A DNA stretch of 64,000 bases from Roseiarcus sp963780825 (GTDB lineage: Bacteria > Pseudomonadota > Alphaproteobacteria > Rhizobiales > Beijerinckiaceae). How positions within the stretch are numbered: position 1 is the first letter of the stretch; the number at the start of each line of letters is the position of its first letter. Positions 20,003-30,261 of this stretch are shown here, one piece after another. Position numbers and translations under genes: made by a program. The notes below the pieces were generated by a model that worked only from the letters and a program-made list of their open reading frames with translations, was not told the DNA's origin and searched no databases. The DNA is taken from positions 1 through 64,000 of the forward strand of contig CAWADL010000007.1 in the NCBI GenBank assembly GCA_963780825.1, read 5' to 3'.

Positions 20003-20030
20003 CCGTCGCGCTCCGCTCGAGCTGCCGGCG

Positions 20031-21331
20031 CTACTGATACTGCTTCTTCAGCTCGGCGACCTTCTTGGTCAGCTGGTCGACGAGCTGATCGGTCGAGCCG
20101 TTGCCGCGGATGTAGTCCTGCACGTGCTGCATCATGAACAGATCCCACTCCGGGAACCAAATCATCTTGGCGACCTTGCGCGACGTGGCGAGCTCAAGCT
20201 GCTTGGTGGAATCGTCGACGTCGCGCCACTTGGAGAAGCTCGCCGACGATATCGGGGTCGCTCATCACCTCCTTGTAGCCGGAGCCGAGGCCGAACTCGA
20301 GCGCCCAGCGCTTGATGACGTGATACTGCCCGTCCTTCGACTTGCCGCCGAAGAAGCGCAACGAGATTCCAGGCGCGATCGACGTCGACCGGCTGCTTGG
20401 CCATCAGATAGGCCGCCGTCCAGGCGAAGGTGGAATGCGTCTTGCCGGGCATCAGCGCGTTCTTCACCTTGCCGGCGGCCTTCGAAAGCTTCGGGTCGTT
20501 GGCGACCTTCTGGTCGTAGTCGTGCAGGATCATGAAGGTGTGCCGGCCGGTCGCGTAGCTCGGCACGCCCTCGTCCGGCATGGTCATGATGTCGGGCGCG
20601 ACCAGCTGCTCCTTGTAGAGCGTGCGATGGACCTCCAGCACTTTGCGGAAGGCGGCGTCGGGCGCGAGGTCGTATTTGTCGTCGAACACCGGCGCGCCTT
20701 CGGCGTACCAGCAGGAGAACAGGCTCCACGACAGTTCCGGCCATTTCTGGCCCCAGGCGCTGTTGTAGGGCGCGTCCGAAACGCCGTCCTTCTTCAGCTT
20801 GCGGCAGGCGTCGAGCAGGGAGTCCCAACTGTCGGGCACCTGCAAGCCCGCCTTCTGCAGATGCTCCTCGTTGTAGATGAAGGCGTTGTGGCCGGCGTAA
20901 TAGGGCAGCCCGGCGATCTTGCCGTCGGGCAGCGACAGCGACGTCACCGCGACAGGGAACATCGCGGCCTTGATGGCGTCGATGTCGGGCAATCCTTCGA
21001 AATCGCGCGTCCAGTCCGCCGCGTTCCATCGCGCGATGTGGTCCTCTTCGGAATACATCATGTCGACGTGCTGGCCGCCGGTCAGCTTGGTCTCGACGAC
21101 CGGGTGATAGTCGCCGGAGACGAGCTCATAGTTGACGTTCTCGTCGTAGAGCTTCTTGAAGATGTCGACGTTCTGCTCGACGATCTCGGGATGGTACTGC
21201 CAGCCGATGAAGGTGAGCGGCGTCGAGGGCGCGGCGCTGGCCCGGCCGCCGGCGAATGCCGCGGCGGCGAGGGCGCCGGCGCCCTGCAGAACATGGCGGC
21301 GGGAGAGCAGGTACTGATTGAGCGGAGACAT
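20031..21331 (-). CDS. ABC transporter substrate-binding protein, family 1, Tat-exported (frameshifted)
   Basis: Periplasmic receptor heading the 11-kb operon. A twin-arginine signal (SRRHVLQGAGALAAAAFAGG, residues ~10-29) precedes a mature part starting APSTPLTFIGWQYHPEIVEQN. Ligand-pocket style elements follow: MMYSEEDHIARW, GLPYYAGHNAFIYNEEHL, YNSAWGQKWPELSWSLF. The first ~330 residues are open; a shift near 20350 and another near 20240 displace the C-terminal part, which ends ...KKVAELKKQYQ at a TAG. Restored length is about 432 residues. The ligand is probably a carbohydrate or amino-sugar derivative, given the downstream hydrolase and dehydrogenases. Confidence 0.82.
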
Positions 21332-21405
21332 CGCAGCATTTCCCCCGAGCAGGTTCGTACTCGCCGACTGATGATGTCGCGCACGCCTTCCGGTCAGGCT
21401 AGCCG

Positions 21406-21423
21406 CGGAAATTTTATTTTCCG
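21406..21423. promoter_or_regulatory. Candidate RpiR-type operator
   Basis: CGGAAATTTTATTTTCCG is an 18-bp palindrome with CGGAAA/TTTCCG arms. It lies in the 174-bp gap between the RpiR gene and the binding-protein start at 21331. AT-rich GAAA-TTTC dyads are common for RpiR regulators. Control of the operon by the adjacent RpiR protein is inferred. Confidence 0.4.
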
Positions 21424-21505
21424 ATCACGTTTTTTCAAATCTTATACTGCAACGCGGCGTAAATTTGAGCGATCTGGGCAAAAAATGATCGAAAAATGAA
21501 ACTTC

Positions 21506-22439
21506 TCAGTCCGAGACAGGCTGCGTATCGTCGGCGTCGCGGAAGGTCGTGAACTGTTGCTTGATGCGCCGCAGTTTCTCCTGCGCTTGCGGGCGCATGC
21601 GGATCGCCGCGCCATAGGCCAGCATGTCGATCACGGCCAGAAAGGCGTAGCGCAGGCAGGTCGGCCCGAGCACGTCGCCGTCGTCCTTGACGTCGATCGT
21701 GAGCGGCAGCGTCACTGCGCTCGCCAGCGGCGTGCCGGGGACCGTCAGGCCGATGGTCGCCGCGCCGTAATCCGCCGCGATGCGCGCCGCCTTGATCAGT
21801 TCGGCGTTGTTGCCGCTGAGCGACGAGCAGAAGACGACATCGTCCGCGCTCCACCGTCGCCGCCAGCATCATCTGCATCTGATGGTCGGAGCTGGCGGTG
21901 ATCTTGCAGGCCGAGGCGGAACAGGCGGTTGTGCGCCTCCTCGACCATCCAGCTCGATACGCCGCCGCTGCCGAACGCGTAGATCATCCGGCTGCGGGTC
22001 AGCAGCTCGACGGCGCGCTCCAGAGCGCGCGGGATCGGCCGTGCGCTGCGCCGTCGAGAATGGCCCGCTGCGCGCGCAGAACGACGCGCTCCTGCACCTC
22101 GGCGAAAGTGGCGGGCGGCGTAACCGGCTCCAGGTAGCGGATGCCGACCCGTATGCTGCTCATCACCTTGAGCTTGAGATCGCGCAAGCCGTCGCAGCCG
22201 ATCGCGCGGCTGAACCGGATGATCGTCGGCGCCGAGACGCCCAGCCAGGTCACGAGATCCTCGATCGGCTTCTCCACGAAGGCGGTGGGCTCATGGAGGA
22301 TCGCCTCGGCGATCTTGGCGTGCGAGCGCGACAACTCGCCGACATGGTCGAGCATATATCCGATCACGTCGCGACCGGGATATTTCGTGGCGCCATTGCT
22401 CGCCTTAGCGGGCTCTCGACCGTTAGCCAGGACTGTCAT
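21506..22439 (-). CDS. MurR/RpiR-family transcriptional regulator (frameshifted)
   Basis: Sugar-responsive regulator. An N-terminal HTH domain (AKIAEAILHEPTAFVEKPIEDLVTWLGVSAPTIIRFSRAIGCDGLRDLKLKV in pieces, about residues 25-90) precedes a SIS sugar-phosphate-binding domain, with IYAFGSGGVSSW and a second half ending ...RRIKQQFTTFRDADDTQPVSD. Shifts lie near 22030, 21905, 21855 and 21720. I start at the ATG at 22439, preceded by AGGAAA. It precedes the catabolic operon in the same orientation and is the natural candidate for its control. Confidence 0.8.
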
Positions 22440-22769
22440 TTCAAGTTTCCTGCCCATGAGACCCTGCATCCGCCGACTTGCCGAACCATTGGCGCCGTCG
22501 AACCTTGCCGCATCCGTTAGGAGCGCACGATTTGAGTAAGAACGAAGACTGCGCGCTTGCAAGCTATCTCAGTGCAACCCGGGATTTCAACCTCTGCTCG
22601 AAAACACAATAAGTCGAGAGAGAGCATAGACGCCAATAACGTGCCGGGGGCATTTGCGGGCGACGCCGGGCGTAGCCGCGGTCGTCGACTGCGATCGAGC
22701 CTTTCCGAGCGAGAGCCGATCACGGTGAAACCGCGGTCGACGACCGCGGCTACAAGGCGTCGTCGCGCG
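22440..22769. other. 330-bp gap without a gene
   Basis: Upstream part of the RpiR gene and 3' flank of the lactonase-like gene. Apart from family-A palindrome copy 2 at 22672-22753 I see no coding potential and no convincing promoter. Confidence 0.6.
22672..22753. repeat. Interspersed palindrome, family A, copy 2
   Basis: The arms GTAGCCGCGGTCGTCGACTG and the matching ...GTCGACGACCGCGGCTAC pair over about 18 bp. The centre contains GATC-rich sequence like copy 1. It lies 16 bp beyond the stop of the lactonase-like gene, where the folded RNA could act as a 3' stabiliser or terminator. Confidence 0.75.
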
Positions 22770-23610
22770 ATTAGGCGATCTTGACGATGCGCAGGCCCTC
22801 GATTTCCTTCACGACCGGCTGGCCCTTCCATCGTTCGATGTCGTGCAGAATGACGAGCCGGCCGAGATCGCCGCCGAGTTCGTCGTTCATCTTGTCGATC
22901 GTCTTGAGCTGCTCCCAGACGCTGCCGACGGCGTTGTTCAGCGGCGCATAGACGCCGTCATTGTTGATGCCCGGTGAACTGGCGGCGGGAATAGACGCAA
23001 TCGCCGGAAATGACGCGGCGGCCGGCCGCCGTCTCGATCACGACGAATTGCTGTCCAATCGTGTGCCCGCTGCCGAGGCGGACATGGACGCCCGGAAGCA
23101 CGTTGTCCTTATCGCCGTCGACCAGCGTCACGCGATGCTGGATCGACGCGTCCAGCGCGGCGCGGAGATTGTCGGGATCGATGATCGCCGTGAGGTGACC
23201 GAAGCGCTTCGGCAAAGCGATCATCTCGTACCAGGAGAGGAGCTCGCTCTTCTGGATATAGATATGTGCGTCGGGAAACTCGGCGATCGAGCCCATATGG
23301 TCGAAATGCGCGTGGGTGACGACGATGTCGGTGATGTCGTCGGCGTTCAGGTCCATTTCGGCGAGCAGCCGCAGCGGCGAGATCCAGGTCGGAATGCCGA
23401 ACTTGCGCGAAAAGCCGGTGCAGCGTGTCGTCCTGCATGAAGCCGGTGTCGATCAGCAGATTGCGCTTCTCCCTGCTGCGCCAGGATGAACGAGAACGGC
23501 AGGTCCATCACGCCCTCCTGATACATTCCGCTGATCAGGTCGACCCACGGCTGGTTCTTGGAGCGGGCGAACTCCATCACATAGACGTCCCAGTTCGCGG
23601 CTTCCGTCAT
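22770..23610 (-). CDS. Metallo-beta-lactamase-fold hydrolase, N-acyl-homoserine-lactonase-like (frameshifted)
   Basis: Dinuclear zinc hydrolase. The metal ligands are complete: THAHFDHMG (HxHxDH), LGSGHTIGQQ, ISGDCVY and LHDIERW. This set and the N-terminal layout (DVYVMEFARS...LPFSFILAQ...LIDTGFM) match AttM/AiiB-type lactonases. Shifts lie near 23480, 23415 and 22990. Restored length is about 280 residues, near the family norm. It follows the ribose-type permease by 12 bp and is the last gene of that operon, so its substrate may be a sugar lactone rather than a quorum signal. Confidence 0.78.
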
Positions 23611-23622
23611 GTCTCAGCTCTC

Positions 23623-24621
23623 TTAGGTTTCCGCCAGCATCCGGCCGAGGCTCGAAAGCCCGACGGCGACGATCAGGATCGCGCCCTGAAACACATATTG
23701 CGAGAAAGTCGGCGCGCCGAAAATGTTGAGGCCGTTGAAGCCGAACGCGATGATCAGCGCGCCGACGAAGGTGCCGAGCACATGGAACTCGCCGTCGCGC
23801 AAGGTCGCCGAGCCGAGGAAGACGGCGGCGAAGGCGGTCAGCAGATAGGAATCGGCCGCGCTGGTGGTGCCGCTGCCGAGGCGCGAGGCGAGCAGGATGC
23901 CCGGTCAGCGCCGCGCACATGCCGGAGATGACGAAGCCGATGATCTTGATGCGGTCGACGTTGATGCCGGCGAGCCGCGCCGCTGCGGGATTGCCGCCGA
24001 CCGCCTGGATCTCCTGGCCAAGCGATGTGTGCTCCACAAGCGCCCACAGCGCGCCCAGAACCAAAGCCATGAAGATGATCGGGTTGGGGATGCCAAACAA
24101 CCAACGCGCCGAGCGCCAGATCGAGGAATTCGTCGGGCACGCCGGCGGCGATCGGGGCGCCGGCGGAATAGGCGAAGGTGAGCCCGACGATGATGGTGCC
24201 GACGCCGAGCGTCGCAATCACTGAATTGACGCGCAGCTTGGTCACGATCAAGCCGTTGACCACTCCAATCACCGCGCCGAGCCACAGTACGACGACAATC
24301 GCGACCGGCACAGGCAGTTTCGTCTGCACGATCAGCCCGGTGACCAGCACGCCATGCAGGCTCGCGGCGTAGCCGATCGAGAGATCGAGCTCGCCGACGA
24401 TCACCGCGAGCGTCAGCCCGCCGGCGATGATCATCGCCAGCGACGTCTGGTTGAGCACGTTGACGAAATTGTTGAAGGTCGGAAACGCGTCCGGCGAGAG
24501 GACGGAGAAAGCACGCGATCATCGCAAGCAGCCCGAGGATCGTCGCATAGCGAGCGAAGACGCCGAGGCCGGCTTTCGCCGCGGGCGACAGCCGGCGCGC
24601 AGAAAAGGGCAGGCCACTCAT
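23623..24621 (-). CDS. Ribose-type ABC transporter permease, RbsC-like (frameshifted)
   Basis: Inner-membrane channel of a CUT2 importer. Family landmarks are LAVIVGELDLSIGYAASLHG (the conserved GxxDLSxG stretch), VVNGLIVTKLRVNSVIATLG and EIQAVGGNPAAARLAGINVDR. Shifts lie near 24500, 24110 and 23900, which hide the C-terminal helices (...GSATLRDGEFHVLGTFVGALII) in another frame. Restored length is about 332 residues. The start overlaps the ATPase stop (ATGA). Confidence 0.82.
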
Positions 24622-26195
24622 GCGTGCGCTCGATCTTCCTTTGCGCCGTAGCTCGCCGCGACGATGGCGCCACGGGTCAGCGCTGCGCCACTCAAATCGC
24701 TGACGATGCGACCCTCCGCCATCACAAGAACACGGTCGCAGAGATCAGGCAATTCCTCCGGCTCGGATGAGATCACCAACACCGCCATTCCGGCTTGCAG
24801 CCAGCTCGCGAACCAAACGATGAATCTCGCTGCGCGCGCCGACGTCGACGCCGCGCGTCGGCTCGTCGAGGATCAGCACTCGCGGCTTTGAGCGAAGCCA
24901 GCGGCCGATCAGCACCTTCTGCTGATTGCCCCCGCTCAGCTTGCCGACTGGGATATCCATGCTTGCCGCCTTGATCGCGAGCTCGCGGATCGTCGCCAGC
25001 GGCGAGCGCTTTGCGCCGCCTCCCGCTGACCAGCGGCAACCATGGGCTGAACACCAGCGAACGCAGATTGGTCGAAGCCGACGTTGAACGCGACGCTCTT
25101 CGTGAGGATGAGCCCATCGGCGCGCCGCTCTTCGGGCACGAAGCCGAGCCCGGCCTTAACCGCGTCCGCGCAATCGCGCGGGCGGAAAGTTTGGCCGGCG
25201 AGCGTCATGACCCCGCCATCGGGCCGGTCGGCGCCGAAGATGAGACGCGCTGTCTCGCTGCGGCCAGCGCCAACGAGGCCGCCAAGGCCCAGCACCTCGC
25301 CTTCGTGCAAATCGAAGCTGACATCCTTCACCTTGGGCTCACGCGACAGCCCGCGCACCCGAGAGCACGACCGGTTTTGATTTCGCGGTTCGCTCGATTT
25401 CGGCCGGCTTGGCGATTTCGCGTCCGACGATCGCTTCAACCAGCGCTGGTTTCGTTGAGCGCGGACCCCGCAAGTTCGGCAACCGAGGAGCCATCGCGAA
25501 ACACTGTCGCGCGCCGGCAGAGCTCAAGCACTTCGTCGAGGCGATGCGAGACGTAGAGCACGGCCACGCCGGACTCGCTGAGGCTGCGGATGATGGCGAA
25601 CAGGCGCTCGCTTTCGGCCACCGAAAGCGCGGCTGTCGGCTCGTCCATCACGATGAGACGCGACTTGCGCACGAGCGCCCGCGCGATGCTGATGAGCCAG
25701 TTCTCGGCGGTCGAGAGGCTCTTGACCTTGGCGTCGAGCGGCGCCGTGACGCCGACGCGGCGCGCAATCGGCAGCGCTTCGCGCGCGGTCGCCGGCCAGT
25801 CGACCCAACCGAGCCGCGTCCGCTTCGGCAAGCCCAGCATGATGTTCTCGAGCACAGTCATGTCGGGAACGAAGGCCAGTTCCTGATGAATGAAACTGAG
25901 GCCGGCCTCGCGCGGCGTGATGGGTGGAAACGGCTGCGAACGGCTGCCCGTCGAGCCGGATTTCGCCCGCGTCCGGTTGGACGAGACCGGCGAGAATGCG
26001 GATGAAGGTCGATTTGCCGGCGCCGTTGGCGCCGACAAGCCCATGGACTTCGCCCGGCAAAATCGAAAGCGACGCGGCCTTCAGCGCCTGCGCGCCGCCG
26101 AAGGACTTGCGCAGCCCTGTTGCCGCGAGCAGCGGGGACGCCTCGCGGCGTCTGCGTATCCTTCGAAGGCGCGTGCATATCGCCGTTGGCGTCAC
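24618..26195 (-). CDS. Ribose-type ABC transporter ATPase, RbsA-like (frameshifted)
   Basis: Double-domain ATPase. The first cassette has GANGAGKSTFIRIL, an ENWLISIARALV signature region and LIVMDEPTAALS; the second has the degenerate first motif VGAGRSETARLIFG, signature GKLSGGNQQKVLIGRWL and VLILDEPTRGVDVGA. Shifts lie near 25915, 25455, 25365, 25020 and 24795. About 525 residues restored. I choose the GTG at 26195, whose GTGA overlaps the binding-protein stop; an ATG at 26178 is the alternative. The end overlaps the permease start. Confidence 0.85.
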
Positions 26196-27138
26196 TTCAG
26201 AGCGGCGGGATGGTCGGCGAGGAATTTGTCGATGCTATCCTTTGGTCACCAGGACAGCCGAGACCTCGACCGCTTTCGGCGTCCAACCCGCGCCCGCTTT
26301 CACGATCTCCGGCAGCAACTTTATCATGTTGGAGCCTTCGGTATAGCTGTCCTGCCAGGCGGTCGCCGTCATCAGGCCTTTCTTGATGTCTTCGAGCGCC
26401 TGGGCGTTGCCGTTGACGCCATAGACCTTCACGTCCGTGCGTCCCTGGCTGCGCAGCGCGCCGATCGCGCCGATCGCCGGATCGTCCCAGCAGCCCCAGA
26501 TCGCGAGATTCTCTTTGCCTGCGGGATGCGAGGCGAGCCAGGCGTTGGCGTATTGCGCGCCGTCTTCGAAATAGCCGGGAATGCGAACCTCGTTCTTGGT
26601 CACCTTGATGTCGGGATGGCCTTCAGCGCGTTGTCGAGCTCGACCTCGCGGTTCCGGCAGACTTCGCCGGTATGGTAGGTCAGTTCGAGCAACGCGCCTT
26701 TGCCGTCCATGGTCTTGATCATGAGGTCGTTGACCGGGACGGTCATCGGGCCGCCCGAGCCGTTGGTCGCGGCGACCGAACTCCCCAAGCCCGCCGCCCC
26801 AGGTGACGACGGGGATGTTTGCGGCCTTGGCGGCGGCGAGGCCGGCGCCGATCGAGGTATAGGGAAAGACCATGTCGACGATGCCGGCCGCGCCGCGCTG
26901 GGCGAAGTTCTGGATCGCGGCGTTGGCTTGGTCGGCATTTCCTGCCGCGTCAACCACCGAGACCTGCCAGCCAATCTCCTTCGCCGCGGCTTGCGCGCCG
27001 GCGATGTAGCGCGCGTTGTTGGCCTCCGTCGCGGAGATCGAGACGATGCCAACCAGCGGCTGGTCCGCCGGCGTGGGCCGGTGTGGCGCAGACACAGCGC
27101 GACCGCCGCGAGCGCCCATGAACGTCGATTTTGATCAT
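26192..27138 (-). CDS. Periplasmic sugar-binding protein, RbsB-like (frameshifted)
   Basis: Class I periplasmic receptor heading the operon. PLVGIVSISATEANNARYIAGAQAAAKEIGW opens the fold, VDMVFPYTSIGAGLAAAKAANIPVVTWGG gives the second strand pair, and IWGCWDDPAIGAIGALRSQGR.DVKVYGVNGNAQALEDIKKG the C-terminal lobe. A signal peptide-like hydrophobic start follows MIKIDVHG but is broken by shifts near 27110 and 27070; others occur near 26780, 26620 and 26240. GGGAGGAAGGAC precedes the ATG. About 315 residues. Confidence 0.82.
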
Positions 27139-27161
27139 GTCCTTCCTCCCTATTGCTTCTG

Positions 27162-27176
27162 GCTAACCGTTTCGCT
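27162..27176. promoter_or_regulatory. LacI-type operator, importer side
   Basis: GCTAACCGTTTCGCT matches 14 of 15 bases of the reverse complement of the palindrome at 27293-27312. It lies 23 bp upstream of the binding-protein start, where a bound repressor would block the leftward operon. The central CG and the TTTCG/CGAAA arms fit LacI-family sites. Confidence 0.65.
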
Positions 27177-27292
27177 ATGATCGCGCGACAGGGCCGGCGC
27201 GAGCAAGCGAAATGTGGTCGGGCCCTTGCGTAGTTTTTCAGGTTTTCAAGGGACGCTGGGAGGATGGACAAGCTAGAAGCGGCGCGGCTGGC

Positions 27293-27312
27293 TCAGCGAA
27301 ACGTTTAGCTGA
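27293..27312. promoter_or_regulatory. LacI-type operator, regulator side
   Basis: TCAGCGAAACGTTTAGCTGA is a 20-bp palindrome with a single mismatched pair and the LacI-like AACGTT centre. It ends 3 bp before the lacI-family start codon, so it would give autoregulation. Its core recurs at 27162-27176. Confidence 0.7.
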
Positions 27313-27315
27313 CGC

Positions 27316-28336
27316 ATGCCGACGATCAAGGATGTCGCCAAGGCCGCGGGAGTTTCGACCGCGACCGTCTCGGCGGTCGTGAACGATTCCGCCTATGTCA
27401 GCCCGCCGTTGCGCGCGCGCGTGCTGGAGGCCGTGCGCGAACTTGGCTACGCGCCCTCGCAGATCGCCCGCAATTTGCGGCGCGGCCGCAGCGAGCTGAT
27501 CGCGATCGTCGTCGCCGACCTCGCCAATCCGTTTTACGCCCGCGTGGTTTGCGCGGCGGAAGCGGCGGTCGCGGGTTGGGGCTATTCCCTCGTCGTCTGC
27601 AACAGCGACGAAAACCCGGACGCCGAAAAGCGCATCCTCGCGCGCATCAGAATGCTTCATTGCGAGGGCCTCATCCTCGTCCCGGTCAGCAACACGCTGC
27701 CTGTCGCGGCGCGAGACACCGAAGGCCGACGCATGCCGACGGTGCTGTTCGGACGCAGTTTCGACGACAATCGTCTCGACGCCGTGACGATCGACAATTT
27801 CGCCGCCGCGCTATCAGGCGACCAATTATCTGATCGACCTCGGTCACAGCCGCATCGGCGCGATCGACAGGGCCGCTCCATGTCAGCACCGGCAAGGGCC
27901 GCATGGAGGGCATGCAGCGCCGCGCTCGCCGCCAAAGGGCTTGCAGCTCGACAGCCGGTTCGTGCGTCCGGGCGAGTTTCGCGAGGACGTCGCTTATTCC
28001 GCCGCGCGCAGTCTGCTGAGCACAACCCGACCGGCCGACCGCGCTCTATGTCGCCAACGGCGCTGATGGCGCTCGGCGTCATGCGGGCGATTTCGGATCT
28101 GGGCCTGAGATGTCCGGAGGATGTGTCAGTCGCCTCGACCGACAACATTCCCGGCGTTCGCGGCTTGCGGCCCGTGCTGACGCGCACCGAGCATCCGATC
28201 GTCGACATGGTCAACGAAGCGGTCCGGCTGCTCGTCGACCGCGATCAAGCACGAGCGCGATGGCGAAGGCCGCACGGTGGTGTTTGCCTCTTCGCTGGTG
28301 GTCGGCGACAGCTGCGCGCCGGTGAAGGGGGGGTGA
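27316..28336 (+). CDS. LacI-family transcriptional regulator (frameshifted)
   Basis: Ligand-responsive repressor. MPTIKDVAKAAGVSTATVSAVVN is the LacI helix-turn-helix, RVLEAVRELGYAPSQIARNLRRG the hinge helix, and the effector domain starts LIAIVVADLANPFYARVV. Late motifs PTALMALGVMRAISDLGLRCPEDVSVASTDNIPG are also typical. Shifts lie near 27815, 27870-27990, 28035 and 28250; the true tail appears to be ...VVFASSLVVGDSCAPVKGG ending at 28336. It is divergent from the ribose-type importer and presumably represses it and itself through the two palindromes between them. Confidence 0.87.
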
Positions 28337-28379
28337 GGAATTGCAAGTGAGCGTAGCGCATGAGGCGCAAGCGCCGGAT

Positions 28380-28412
28380 GTAGCCGCGGTCGTTGACTCG
28401 CGGTGGAAACCG
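28380..28412. repeat. Interspersed palindrome, family A, left half only
   Basis: GTAGCCGCGGTCGTTGACTC followed by GCGGTGGAAACCG corresponds to the left arm and centre of family A. The right arm is missing, and a family-B element starts directly at the break. This composite suggests insertion or recombination at the repeat. Confidence 0.6.
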
Positions 28413-28521
28413 TGCGATTGCGAGGAGCAAAGCGACGAAGCAATCCATGCGATCACGGCGCCCTATCCAGATAGCCGCCGATCTCACGACGCTGGATTGC
28501 TTCGCTGCGCTCGGCAATGAC
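28413..28521. repeat. Interspersed palindrome, family B, copy 3
   Basis: ATTGCGAGGAGCAAAGCG... pairs with ...TTGCTTCGCTGCGCTCGGCAAT. The arms are more diverged than in copies 1 and 2. It lies between the converging ends of the lacI-family gene and a CoA ligase. Confidence 0.75.
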
Positions 28522-28533
28522 GGATCCGGTTTA

Positions 28534-30121
28534 CTACAAACGATACGTCTCCGCCAACTGATCACGCAGCTTACCCTTCTGTATCTTCCCCGTCGCCGTC
28601 TTGGGCATCGCCTCCGTGAACAGCACGCGCTTGGGACATTTGAACGGGCTGAGTTGACGCCGAACTTTTTCGAGGAGCTCCGTTTCGCTTACGCTTTGAC
28701 CAGGCTTCAGTACAACGACCGCAGTGACCGCCTCACCCCATTTATCGTGCGGCAGCCCAACCACCGCGGTCTCCTGAACCGCCGGGTCTGCCGCGTAGAG
28801 CGCCTTCTCCACTTCAATGGAGGCGACGTTCTCGCCGCCGGTCTTGATGACATCCTTGAATCGGTCCTCGAACCACAAGATGCCGTCGGCGTCGAAATGG
28901 CCGCAATCCCCGGAATGAAACCAGCCATGCAGAAAGGCCGCTCGGTAGCCGGCGCGATCGCGCAGATATTCGGTCATCACCTGCGGGCCGCGGTAGACGA
29001 TCTCGCCGGATTGTCCCTGTGGCAGTAACTGACCGTCTGGCGTCCATGATCGCCACCTGCGCGTTCGGCGCCGGCGTGCCGACCGCGCCTGCGTGGCTCA
29101 GTTGATGTTCGGGGCGGAAATAGACTGCGAGCGGGTTCATTTCCGTCTGTCCGAACATCAGCGAGAACTCGCAGCCGAAGCGTCTCGATCGCCGCCTTCA
29201 GTTCGTGGGTCGGCATAGGCGCCATCGCATAGACCGCGAGCCTCAGGCTCGACACATCGCGGGCGCGGATATCCATCTGCTCCAGCATCGCTCGATACAT
29301 CATCGGCAGCGCGAAGGTCAGCGTCAGGCGCTCGGTCTCAATCAGATCGAGCAGGCGGACGGCGTCAAATCCCTTCTCGATGAAGATCGCGGCGCCGACG
29401 GCGATCGCGGGCGTCACGAAAGCGTTCAGTTGCGCGGTGTGGAACAGCGGCATCAGCGCCGTGATGCGGTCGTCCGCCGTCAAGCGCGTGTCGAGCGCGA
29501 CGCCGAGCGATTCCAGATAGACGGCGAGATGACTGCTGACGACGCCCTTGGGCGCGGAAGTCGTGCCGCTGGTGTAGAGATAGGAGATCGGGTCGCGATC
29601 TTCGACGATACGCGTGCGGCTCGTCCGCAGGAGCCGCCTTCGACGAGAGGCGTCGAAGGCAAGCGCCCGGCGTCCCGCGATCTCAGGCGGCGGCGAGCTG
29701 CCAATGACGATCAGGTCTCCAGCGCCGGCGCGTCGTCGAGGCCGGTGCGCAACTGCTCGATCAACCCGCTCTCGACGACCGCAGCAACTGCCCCGGCGTG
29801 CGAAAGCACATAGCCGAGTTCCTTGTGTCGCCAGAACAGATTGATCGGCACGCAGATCAGGCCGAGCTTCGCGCAGGCGAAATAGACGGCGAGAAACTCG
29901 ATGTTGTTCGTCGACATCAAAGCGACCGCGTCGCCGCGCCGCAGACCGAGCCCCGCGAGCCCATCCGCTGTGCGATTGGCGAGTGCGTTCAACTCCCGGT
30001 AGTTAAGGCGACGCGCGCCCTCGACCAGCGCAAGCCGCTCAGGATAGCGCGCCGCGCTGCGGGTCAGGAGGTCGCCGACATTGACCCGCCCAATCAGATT
30101 ACGGCCAATCGCTGGCTCCAT
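28534..30121 (-). CDS. AMP-forming acyl-CoA synthetase (frameshifted)
   Basis: Class I adenylate-forming ligase, about 525 residues. The P-loop LYTSGTTSAPKG, MPLFHTAQLN, FGQTEMNP, the hinge-region FHSGD..HFDADGILWFEDRFKDVIKTGGENV and the catalytic lysine region TATGKIQKGKLRDQL are present in order. Shifts lie near 29705, 29615, 29185 and 29035. The start follows GGGAGGGAACGGG. It resembles fatty-acid and crotonobetaine-type ligases. Divergent from the transglutaminase-like gene, it may act on a substrate imported by one of the neighbouring transporters. Confidence 0.83.
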
Positions 30122-30261
30122 TCCCGTTCCCTCCCTTGGGGCGATATGACGCGCCGCCGCAACTCTCGCCGGTGACATAAAAATGAATACGGCTCACTGA
30201 AAGCGATGCTAAGACCTTCCGCCTGTGACGATCAAGTCCCGCCAGAGCGTGCAGGTAGGAA

